A stretch of 37,570 nt of DNA, taken from assembly GCA_017516925.1 (NCBI GenBank), contig JAFXAQ010000041.1, positions 1-37,570 on the forward strand, read 5' to 3'. A program made the translations under genes and the position numbers. Shown piece after piece: positions 23,162-29,702 of the stretch (position 1 is its first letter; each line of letters starts with the position of its first letter). This DNA comes from Oscillospiraceae bacterium (GTDB lineage Bacteria; Bacillota; Clostridia; Oscillospirales; Oscillospiraceae). A model generated the notes under the pieces. That model was not told the DNA's origin, searched no databases, and was given only the letters and a program-made list of their open reading frames with translations.

Positions 23162-23362
23162 ATGAGCAACAAGAACAACAACCAGATCAATGTGCCCCAG
23201 GCCCGTGAGGCTATGGACCGGTTCAAGATGCAGGCTGCCTCCGAAGTCGGCGTAAACCTGACCAACGGCTACAACGGTCACCTGACTTCCCGTGAGGCAG
23301 GCTCCGTCGGCGGCCAGATGGTCAAGAAGATGATCGAGGCTTACGAGCAGGGTATGCAGTAA
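23162..23362 (+). CDS. Alpha/beta-type small acid-soluble spore protein
   Basis: The 66-residue protein has AAAGGAG 8 nt before its ATG. It contains the SASP signatures FKMQAASEVGVNL, the region cleaved by the germination protease GPR, and YNGHLTSREAGSVGGQMVKKM, the second DNA-binding helix with the conserved G and the KKMI end. Such proteins coat and protect forespore DNA from UV and heat and supply amino acids on germination. Its presence indicates an endospore-forming host. A sigma-G promoter would be expected, but I could not identify one with confidence. A structured leader precedes it and a hairpin follows. It is unrelated to the flanking sugar genes. Confidence 0.93.
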   Translation: MSNKNNNQINVPQAREAMDRFKMQAASEVGVNLTNGYNGHLTSREAGSVGGQMVKKMIEAYEQGMQ

Positions 23363-23366
23363 TTGC

Positions 23367-23390
23367 ACCGGGCAGACAACCGTCTGCCCG
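23367..23390 (+). terminator. Hairpin after the SASP gene
   Basis: CGGGCAGAC / GTCTGCCCG forms a 9-bp stem with an AACC loop, followed by TACATACTTG rather than a T-run. It is probably a weak terminator or an mRNA 3' stabiliser. Confidence 0.55.
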
Positions 23391-23397
23391 TACATAC

Positions 23398-23426
23398 TTG
23401 AAGTTCCCCCAGCGCTGTGATATACT
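23398..23426 (+). promoter_or_regulatory. Promoter of the AraC gene at 23455 with overlapping inverted repeat
   Basis: TTGAAG (23398-23403) and TATACT (23421-23426) are 17 bp apart, with an extended -10 (TGA). The inverted repeat TGACG-TTATC-CGTCA (23426-23440) covers the predicted transcription start and could be an operator. Confidence 0.75.
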
Positions 23427-23454
23427 GACGTTATCCGTCACAGGAGGTTAGATT

Positions 23455-24213
23455 ATGGAGCCTGTATTGCTGGTTTGCAAAGCGCTGCACCGGGACACCT
23501 TTGACAACGAAGTGTTTACCGGGCAGGATGATATTCTGGCTGTGGTAGAAAAGGGCAGCTTTGTTTTTGACAACGGCAGCGGCGAGCAGCAGGTCGGTCC
23601 CGGCGAAGCGGTTAATTTTAAGAAAAATATTACATATCACCGCCACATTCTGCAGCCTGCGGACCTGTATTTATTCCGTTACCGGGCAGAGGTGGATTTG
23701 TTTGGAAGCGGCAAGGTCCTGTTCCGTGACCACGAGCGCATACGCTCCACCCTGGCGCTGCTGCATATCTGTGACAGCGCTGTACAGCTGGATACCTTCG
23801 CTTGCCAGAGAGCTCTGTTTGCGGATATTGTCAATCAGTACCGGCTGGAAAATGCGGCGGTGCTGGAGGAAAACTCGCAAAAAGACCCTGTGGTGTCCGA
23901 GGCTATCGCCTACATCCACAGCCACCTTCACGAAAAGATTAATTTAGCTCAGCTAAGCAGCCGGTGTTTTCTCTCTTATGTCCAGTTTTCCCGCCGTTTC
24001 AAGCAAGCCACCGGCACCACGCCCCAAAATTATATCGCAGGTCTACGGTTAAAAAAGGCGCAGCTGCTGCTGTCAGACACAGACCTTTCCATAAAGCAGA
24101 TTGCCCGGGATTGCGGCTTTGGCAGCGAATATTATTTCAGTAATTTTTTTCGCTCCCACTGTTTGCTGTCCCCTTCCCGTTACCGCGCAATGATTCAAGC
24201 CGCAGAGGACTAA
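23455..24213 (+). CDS. AraC-family transcriptional regulator
   Basis: The 252-residue regulator has AGGAGG before its ATG. An N-terminal cupin domain (about 1-110) contains GPGEAVNFKKNITYHR. The C-terminal HTH pair is INLAQLSSRCFLSYVQFSRRF and IKQIARDCGFGSEYYFSNFFR, with ending SPSRYR. It resembles the regulator at 5770 in layout and in phrases such as FKK-(N/D)-x-x-Y and YYFSNFFR, so they are likely paralogues. It converges on the SDR/dehydratase/aldolase operon and is its nearest regulator; whether it controls that operon is inference. Confidence 0.93.
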   Translation: MEPVLLVCKALHRDTFDNEVFTGQDDILAVVEKGSFVFDNGSGEQQVGPGEAVNFKKNITYHRHILQPADLYLFRYRAEVDLFGSGKVLFRDHERIRSTLALLHICDSAVQLDTFACQRALFADIVNQYRLENAAVLEENSQKDPVVSEAIAYIHSHLHEKINLAQLSSRCFLSYVQFSRRFKQATGTTPQNYIAGLRLKKAQLLLSDTDLSIKQIARDCGFGSEYYFSNFFRSHCLLSPSRYRAMIQAAED

Positions 24214-24220
24214 ACAATTA

Positions 24221-24250
24221 CGCCCCGAGATGCTCTCGGGGCGTTTTTTT
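24221..24250 (+). terminator. Terminator between AraC gene and KDPG-aldolase-like gene
   Basis: CGCCCCGAGA / TCTCGGGGCG forms a 10-bp stem with a 3-nt loop followed by T7 on the plus strand. The stop codon of the aldolase on the other strand lies at its edge, so the convergent transcripts share it. Confidence 0.92.
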
Positions 24251-24887
24251 ATCGAATTTTTTCCGTGTGACGACGGGCATTTTCCCGGATGGTATCCAAA
24301 TCTCCCTTTTCTGCCAGTTCCGGAGTCACGATAGTCACACCGGCTGCCAGTGCCGTAGCACCGGTGGCAAGGAATTTTTCAACCGTATTGGGATTGATGC
24401 CACCTGTGACCATAAAGGGAATGTGAGAAAGGGGTGAGATCACATTTTTCAGGTAGCCTTCTCCGTCCGGCAAAATGGGGAATATTTTCACCACATCCGC
24501 ACCTAATTGATACGCACGCATAATTTCCGTCGGAGTGTAAGCACCGGGGATCGACAGCAGTCCCTTTTTCTTGGTAAATGCAATCACCTGCTCGTCGGTG
24601 TTGGGCGCTACAATAAACTGCGCACCGGCTTCCCAAGCCGCCTGTGCGTGTTCTACGCACAGCACTGTGCCTGCGCCTACACTGACGTCCGGTCCAAAAT
24701 GCCCACGCAGCTGCCGAATAATCGACCCGGTCTCCTGCGCCGTAGTCTCCCGTCTGGGGTCAAAGGTAATCTCAAAAATGCGGATGCCACCCTCGTACAT
24801 TGCCTGGGCTGCAGGCAATGCAACCTCCGGACGGATGTGGCGCAAAATTCCCACAAAGCGGTGTTTTTTCAAAAGCTCTATACTCAT
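24249..24887 (-). CDS. eda: KDPG / KDPGal-type aldolase (2-keto-3-deoxy-6-phosphogluconate aldolase family)
   Basis: This 212-residue class I aldolase has the family layout: RFVGILRHIRPEVALPAAQAM, FEITFDP with general-base E39, VGAGTVL, FIVAPNTDEQV, IPGAYTPTEI, VVKIFP with Schiff-base lysine K134, and MVTGGINPNTVEKFLATGA. The position equivalent to the substrate-carboxylate arginine after the base (ExxxR in Eda) is D43 here, with arginines two and three residues later, so substrate preference may be altered. The start overlaps the dehydratase stop codon by ATGA, giving translational coupling. It would split the deoxy-keto acid made by the dehydratase into pyruvate and an aldehyde. No KDG kinase is in this operon. 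Confidence 0.9.
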   Translation of the reverse strand: MSIELLKKHRFVGILRHIRPEVALPAAQAMYEGGIRIFEITFDPRRETTAQETGSIIRQLRGHFGPDVSVGAGTVLCVEHAQAAWEAGAQFIVAPNTDEQVIAFTKKKGLLSIPGAYTPTEIMRAYQLGADVVKIFPILPDGEGYLKNVISPLSHIPFMVTGGINPNTVEKFLATGATALAAGVTIVTPELAEKGDLDTIRENARRHTEKIR

Positions 24888-26068
24888 TTGTTTTCACCGA
24901 TTCCTTTAAAGTAGAAGACGGTATCGTCCTTGGGACGGATTTCAGTCAGGTTGCCGGTGTAGTGCCGCAGGTTGATGGGATGGTAGGGTCGCGCTTCCAC
25001 CGCCTCCACATTCACATCAATGCCCAGACCGGGCTTATCATTTATGCGGATATAGCCATCCTCGAAAATGACCTCCTCGTTGGTGATTGCCTTGCGGAAG
25101 GAGCCGTCGTTGATCATAATTTCGTGGATCAGGAAATTGGGGGTTGCCGCCGCCAGCTGCAAAATAGCAGCATTGGAAATAGGTCCGGAGGGATTGTGGA
25201 AGGAAATGGGAATGTGCTTGGCTTCTGCCATACCGGCAATCTTTTTACATTCCATCATACCGCCGGTGTGGAACATATCCGGCTGGGCAATGTCCACCGC
25301 ATCTCTGGCAAACAGATTGTCAAAGCCGTAAATGGAATAGACACGCTCGCCTGCAGCAATGGGTACCAAAGACTTTTCCTTAACCTTGGCGATAGCGTCG
25401 ATGTTATCCGGGGGACAGGGCTCCTCCAGGAACATCGGCTTAAAGGGCGCCAGCTCCCGGGAGATTTCAATGGCGGTGTAGGGATTGAAGCGTCCGTGGC
25501 ACTCGATGAGCAATTCAACCTCGCTGCCCACTGCCTCACGGACTGCCCCCACAACCGCAACCGCCTCATTCATTTCCTCCTTGGTCAAGGTCATATGCGC
25601 CTTTCCGAAGGGGTCCCATTTCAGCGCTTTGACACCCAGCGTCACCGTTTCCTTGGCTTTGGCTGCAAAGTTTTCCGGGGTCTTGGAGCCGGAGAACCAG
25701 CCGTTGGCATACATTTTTACCTTGTCCCGCATTTTGCCGCCAAAAAGGTTGTAAACCGGCGTGTTGAAATACTTACCCACGATATCCCACATCGCCATTT
25801 CCACACCGCTGATGGCGGACATCAGCACAGGACCGCCCTTCCAGTAGATATCCCGATAGACCTCAAAGCGCATTTTTTCAATTTCCAGAGGATTTCTGCC
25901 GATAATCAGCCGCTTCAGGTCCTCCACGCAGCCCTTCAGCGCCATTTCCTGAGTGCCCAGAGAGGCTTCGCCCCAGCCGTACAAGCCCTCGTCGGTCTCC
26001 ACCTTGAGAAAGGTCCAGTTGGTACGGTAGGCATCCATAATGTAAACCTTAATGTCTGTAATTTTCAT
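24884..26068 (-). CDS. Enolase-superfamily sugar-acid dehydratase (galactonate dehydratase-like)
   Basis: The 394-residue enzyme starts at ATG 26068 (AGGAG 10 nt upstream); a GTG two codons earlier is less likely. It has the mandelate-racemase/enolase fold. Metal ligands at E189 (LLIECHGRF), E215 (FLEEP) and E241 (AAGER) and the base H291 (ISFHNPSGP) have the same 26-26-50 spacing as D183/E209/E235/H285 of E. coli DgoD. H191 matches DgoD H185. The first ligand is Glu instead of Asp. KWDPFGKAHM and MAMWDIVGK also fit the DgoD-like subgroup. It should remove water from an aldonate to give a 2-keto-3-deoxy acid. The gene follows the SDR gene by 6 bp and overlaps the KDPG-aldolase-like gene. Confidence 0.88.
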   Translation of the reverse strand: MKITDIKVYIMDAYRTNWTFLKVETDEGLYGWGEASLGTQEMALKGCVEDLKRLIIGRNPLEIEKMRFEVYRDIYWKGGPVLMSAISGVEMAMWDIVGKYFNTPVYNLFGGKMRDKVKMYANGWFSGSKTPENFAAKAKETVTLGVKALKWDPFGKAHMTLTKEEMNEAVAVVGAVREAVGSEVELLIECHGRFNPYTAIEISRELAPFKPMFLEEPCPPDNIDAIAKVKEKSLVPIAAGERVYSIYGFDNLFARDAVDIAQPDMFHTGGMMECKKIAGMAEAKHIPISFHNPSGPISNAAILQLAAATPNFLIHEIMINDGSFRKAITNEEVIFEDGYIRINDKPGLGIDVNVEAVEARPYHPINLRHYTGNLTEIRPKDDTVFYFKGIGENK

Positions 26069-26074
26069 AATCAC

Positions 26075-26833
26075 TCACTCCTTTTTTGTATATGGCAGCA
26101 AACAGGCGGTAAGACCGGAATCCACGGTCAGGTCAGTACCGGTAATGCTGGCAGCCTGGTCAGACGAAAGGAACCAAACAGCATTGGCAATTTCCTCCTC
26201 CGTGGACTCCCTGCCCGCAGGATAACGGCTTCGCCGGGCAGCAAGCTCTTCGCTGCTTAAACTGTCCCAGCGGCTGGAATGAACCGCCCCTGCCACCACA
26301 TTGTTGGCACGGATATGATACTGACCCAGCTCATACGCCATATACCGCACCAGCACAGACAGCGCAGCCTTGGACATCCCGTACACGGCTCTGCCGTGAA
26401 GACCGCCGGTGCCCTGTACCGAGCCAACGGTCACGATTGAACCGCCGGTTTCTTTCATCAGCCGGGCAGCGCATTGGCAGCAGAAAAAGGTGCCCTTGAT
26501 GTTCACATCCGCCACCGCATCAAATTCTTCCTCTGTGCTCTCCAGCAGCGAATAGCCTACGCCCAGATGGGCGCTGTTGGCAACGAACACATCCAGCTGC
26601 CCAAAGTCCTGCTGCAGCCGGTCAAACACCTGACGGATACTCCGGACATCTGTCAGCTGCATTTCATACCCCCGAACCGGAACAGCGTATTCCTTTTCCA
26701 AAGCTTCCGCTGTTTCCCGGGCAGAAGTGCCGTCACGGCTGGTAATTGCCACGGCATAGCCTTCCGCCGCAAAGCGCTTTGCCACCGCCAGTCCGGTATT
26801 TCGGGTGGCACCGGTAATCAGTACAACCTTCAT
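26075..26833 (-). CDS. Short-chain dehydrogenase/reductase (sugar dehydrogenase candidate)
   Basis: This 252-residue classical SDR has the cofactor motif TGATRNTG (7-14), N111, the catalytic serine in TVGSVQG (S138) and YGMSK (Y151, K155), and the C-terminal FLSSDQAASITGTDLTVDSG. Arg/Ser residues after beta-2 (TSRDGTS) would favour NADP, but this is uncertain. First gene of an operon with an aldonate dehydratase and KDPG-type aldolase, it probably oxidises a free sugar such as galactose or a deoxysugar to the lactone. No lactonase is present. GGAGGAAGG precedes the ATG. The upstream region lacks a good -35 and has three ATGATAAAAT repeats, which suggests activator control. Confidence 0.88.
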   Translation of the reverse strand: MKVVLITGATRNTGLAVAKRFAAEGYAVAITSRDGTSARETAEALEKEYAVPVRGYEMQLTDVRSIRQVFDRLQQDFGQLDVFVANSAHLGVGYSLLESTEEEFDAVADVNIKGTFFCCQCAARLMKETGGSIVTVGSVQGTGGLHGRAVYGMSKAALSVLVRYMAYELGQYHIRANNVVAGAVHSSRWDSLSSEELAARRSRYPAGRESTEEEIANAVWFLSSDQAASITGTDLTVDSGLTACLLPYTKKE

Positions 26834-26852
26834 TTTCCTTCCTCCTTTTCTT

Positions 26853-26938
26853 ACTTATAATATTTTATCATCACCTTTCCCCTTTCCAAATACGTAATTT
26901 TATCATATTCCCGTTACAAACTTACAATATTTTATCAT
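26853..26938 (-). repeat. ATGATAAAAT repeat array upstream of the SDR operon
   Basis: Two 19-nt direct repeats differing at one base occupy 26853-26871 and 26920-26938. The minus-strand core ATGATAAAAT recurs at 26862-26871, 26897-26906 and 26929-26938, spaced 35 and 32 bp, about three helical turns. The array lies 20-105 bp before the SDR start codon, suggesting regulator binding sites. Confidence 0.65.
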
Positions 26939-26945
26939 TCTGCTT

Positions 26946-26992
26946 TGTGCAAAAAAATACACCCCAAAAGTGTTTCGCTTTTGGGGTGTATA
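26946..26992 (-). terminator. Terminator of the alpha-galactosidase gene
   Basis: ATACACCCCAAAAG and CTTTTGGGGTGTAT form a 14-bp stem with a 7-nt loop, 4 bp beyond the GH36 stop codon. On the minus strand a run of seven T residues follows. Confidence 0.9.
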
Positions 26993-26996
26993 TTGC

Positions 26997-29150
26997 TTAT
27001 ACTTTTTTCAGCTCCAGCGTGCAGGTGGCAAAGTCCTGCACCGCATAGCGCAGCGCAATGCCACGGTGCATCAGCAGGCTTCCGGGGTAACGCTTGCCGG
27101 TATTCACGTCCTCGTACACTGCCTCCGGGTCAAGCCCCCGGAGCCGAACCTTATCCTCCAGCTGGCGGCCGTTGCGAATAATCGACAGCACCCGGCAGCC
27201 CATCACAAAGGTATGGGTCTGATCCTCCGACGCCACCTGCCAGACGCACTCATTGCCCTGGAAGGGACTGCGCAGCCGGTGGAAGATACCTTCCCGAATC
27301 AGCGGCTGAATGCCCTTTGCAAAAGCAGTCTGGGCCTTGACCTGCTCCAACTCCTCATCCGTCAGCTGGGCAAGGTCCAGCTCATACCCGAACATACCGA
27401 AATATGCCACATCCGCCCGGGTTTTCAGGCTGGTGACACGCCCCACCTGATGATTGGGCACGGCGCTGACGTGGGCGCCGATGGCGCTCAAAGGATAGCA
27501 CATAGAGGTGGAATACTGAATCTTCAGCCGGGCAATGGCATCGGAATTGTCGCTTGCCCAAATCTGGGGCATATAAGCCAGCACACCGGGGTCAAACCGA
27601 CCGCCGCCGGAGCAGCAGCCCTCGAACAGAATATGGGGGAAGCGCTCTGTCAGCCGGGACATAATGTTGTAATAGCCCAGCACATAGCAGTGGTGGAAGC
27701 CGTCAAAGGGAGCGTCGCAGACAATCCGGTTCATATCCCATTTCACATAGGTGATATTGGCGCTTTGCAGCACCTGACTGACCGCCTCCACAAGATAGTC
27801 GCAGACCTCAGCCTTGCTCAGGTCCAGCACCCACTGGTAGCGGTACTCAATAGGCTCGATTTGGGGTACCCGCACCACCCAGTCCGGATGGGCACGGCAA
27901 AGCTGAGAATCGGGGCTGACCATCTCCGGCTCAAACCACAGACCGAATTCCAGCCCCATGGCATTGAGCTTCTCCGCCAGACCGGACAGACCCTCCGGCA
28001 ACTTTTTCCGGTTTACAACCCAGTCACCCAAAGAGCTTTGGGCATCATCACGCTTACCGAACCAGCCGTCATCCAGCACAAACAGTTCAATCCCCACAGC
28101 CTTGGCTTTTTCCGCCATTGCCAGTAGCTTCTGCTGGTCGAAATCAAAGTAGCAGCCCTCCCAGCTGTTAAGCAAAATGGGTCTTTGCTTTTTCGCCCAT
28201 TCGCTGCGCATCAGGTGATTTTGGTACAGTCCGTGGTATTTTTGAGACAACTGACCAAAGCCGCTGTCACTATAGCAGATGACGCTCTGGGGGGTGAGGA
28301 ACTCCTCACCCGGCTCCAAAACCCAGCTGAAGGACTGGTCGCTGATGCCCTGCTGAATGCGCAGTCTGCCTGCCCAGTCCATCTGGGCAACGGTGGAATG
28401 GTTGCCGGAGTAAATCAGATTGAAGCCGTAAACCTCACCGGTCTGCTCGTCGCCACCGGGGGTGGTAACCATCACAAAGGGGTTGTTCCAGCGGCTGCCC
28501 CGACCGGTATTGTCGCAAATTTCCACAAGTGCGCCCTTGGAAAGAACCGTGCGCTCCAGCCCACGCTCTCTTCCCCAGTCGCCGCAGAAGTGAATCAGCT
28601 CATACTTTCCCTGAGGCAGGTCTACGTTGGCAGAATAAGCCGACTGCAGTTCAATGGAGGCATCGCCACGGTTGACAATGACAGCGCTGCGGGCAATCAC
28701 ATCGTACTTCTCAAACACCACATAGTAAAGCAGTACCTCTATCCCCACAGCATCGTCGGCAAGGACCACTTCCAACGTGTCCGCCTTGCCAAACAGGGTA
28801 GGCATACCCGTCATCTGGAAGGACTGACCCTCCAGCACCCGGGCTTCCTTATATTTCAGGCACAGAATGCTGTTGCCCAGAGCGTTGACCAGCTGCAGGG
28901 CAGGATGCCGCTGCTCACTGCGTCCGTAGACCGGATACTCCTGGGGCAGAGAGCTTAAGTGGGGATGCTTGGCAGTGCTGACCAGTACCGGAAATGCCTC
29001 CCGCAGCAGCTCCGGGTCCTGGGTGTAGTCCACATCGGCAATTTTCCTGCCGTAGTGGAAATTCAGCAGGTCCTCCTCGGCATTGCGATACATCACATAG
29101 CTGGTATTTTCGGTTTGCAGATGAATGGTTTTTCCGTTTTGAATAATCAT
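26997..29150 (-). CDS. GH36 alpha-galactosidase
   Basis: The 717-residue enzyme starts at ATG 29150 behind AGAGGTG; a longer in-frame reading would cross the promoter. It has the GH36 arrangement of N-terminal beta-supersandwich (about 1-320), (beta/alpha)8 barrel (about 325-630) and C-terminal beta-domain. The barrel holds LNSWEGCYFDF, ELFVLDDGWFG with DWVVNRKKLPEGL, GLWFEPEMVSPDS, the nucleophile D472 in YVKWDMNR, GCCSGGGRFDPG and WASDNSDA with the acid/base aspartate. Lack of a signal peptide means it hydrolyses imported alpha-galactosides such as raffinose-family sugars. It is monocistronic, between a strong promoter and a terminator, and could supply galactose for the adjacent SDR/dehydratase/aldolase route. 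Confidence 0.96.
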   Translation of the reverse strand: MIIQNGKTIHLQTENTSYVMYRNAEEDLLNFHYGRKIADVDYTQDPELLREAFPVLVSTAKHPHLSSLPQEYPVYGRSEQRHPALQLVNALGNSILCLKYKEARVLEGQSFQMTGMPTLFGKADTLEVVLADDAVGIEVLLYYVVFEKYDVIARSAVIVNRGDASIELQSAYSANVDLPQGKYELIHFCGDWGRERGLERTVLSKGALVEICDNTGRGSRWNNPFVMVTTPGGDEQTGEVYGFNLIYSGNHSTVAQMDWAGRLRIQQGISDQSFSWVLEPGEEFLTPQSVICYSDSGFGQLSQKYHGLYQNHLMRSEWAKKQRPILLNSWEGCYFDFDQQKLLAMAEKAKAVGIELFVLDDGWFGKRDDAQSSLGDWVVNRKKLPEGLSGLAEKLNAMGLEFGLWFEPEMVSPDSQLCRAHPDWVVRVPQIEPIEYRYQWVLDLSKAEVCDYLVEAVSQVLQSANITYVKWDMNRIVCDAPFDGFHHCYVLGYYNIMSRLTERFPHILFEGCCSGGGRFDPGVLAYMPQIWASDNSDAIARLKIQYSTSMCYPLSAIGAHVSAVPNHQVGRVTSLKTRADVAYFGMFGYELDLAQLTDEELEQVKAQTAFAKGIQPLIREGIFHRLRSPFQGNECVWQVASEDQTHTFVMGCRVLSIIRNGRQLEDKVRLRGLDPEAVYEDVNTGKRYPGSLLMHRGIALRYAVQDFATCTLELKKV

Positions 29151-29187
29151 ATGGACACCTCTTCTGTCAGGCAAGTATTCTATGCTT

Positions 29188-29216
29188 ATTCTAGCTTTTT
29201 CCCCAGCCTGTGTCAA
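29188..29216 (-). promoter_or_regulatory. Promoter of the alpha-galactosidase gene
   Basis: TTGACA (29211-29216) and TAGAAT (29188-29193) are 17 bp apart on the minus strand. It is close to full consensus. Confidence 0.82.
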
Positions 29217-29235
29217 GGGCAGCGCCGATACATAC

Positions 29236-29271
29236 TTGCCAAAAACCCGGGTTTGTGGTATACTTTACAAA
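29236..29271 (+). promoter_or_regulatory. Promoter of the DtxR/MntR-like gene, with overlapping palindrome
   Basis: TTGCCA (29236-29241) and TATACT (29259-29264) are 17 bp apart, with an extended -10 (TGG). TTTGT (29252-29256) and ACAAA (29267-29271) form an inverted repeat across the -10, a plausible autoregulatory operator for a metal-sensing repressor. Confidence 0.72.
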
Positions 29272-29292
29272 AATGCAGCAAGGAGCTTTGTT

Positions 29293-29664
29293 ATGGGCAT
29301 TCACGAATCCGGAGAAATGTACTTGGAAACGATACACGTTCTGCAAAAAAAGAACGGCGCTGTCCGTTCTGTGGATATTTCAGAATATATGGGCTACTCT
29401 AAGCCCAGCGTCAGCCGGGCTGTGGGGCTTTTGAAAAAGGGCGGCTATATCGTGGTGGATAAGGACGGTTATATCACCCTGACCCCCAGTGGTCTGGAAA
29501 CTGCCAACAAGATTTATGAGCGCCACACAGTCTTAAGCAATATGCTGACCATGCTGGGTGTGGACGCGGAAACCGCCGCCGAGGATGCCTGCCGCCTGGA
29601 GCACGCTATCAGCGACCAATCCTTTGAAGCCATCAAAAAGCATTTGGAAAATTTGAAACAGTAA
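29293..29664 (+). CDS. DtxR/MntR-family metal-dependent regulator, short form
   Basis: The 123-residue protein starts at ATG 29293 with AAGGAG upstream. It has the MntR winged-HTH (about 5-65): GEMYLETIHVLQ, VDISEYMGYSKPSVSRAVGLL and DGYITLTPSGLETA. The dimerisation helices follow with ERHTVLSNML and AEDACRLEHAIS, which carry the His, Glu and His metal ligands. The position of MntR D8 is Glu here. There is no SH3/FeoA domain, as in MntR rather than IdeR/DtxR. It is probably a manganese or iron repressor, but no transporter gene is adjacent, so its targets lie elsewhere. A bidirectional terminator follows. Confidence 0.88.
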   Translation: MGIHESGEMYLETIHVLQKKNGAVRSVDISEYMGYSKPSVSRAVGLLKKGGYIVVDKDGYITLTPSGLETANKIYERHTVLSNMLTMLGVDAETAAEDACRLEHAISDQSFEAIKKHLENLKQ

Positions 29665-29666
29665 CC

Positions 29667-29697
29667 TAAAACCCTCCGGCTGAGCCGGAGGGTTTTT
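29667..29697. terminator. Bidirectional terminator between MntR-like and secreted-protein genes
   Basis: AAAACCCTCCGGC / GCCGGAGGGTTTT forms a 13-bp stem with a TGA loop and flanking A and T runs between convergent genes. Confidence 0.9.
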
Positions 29698-29702
29698 ACG
29701 TT

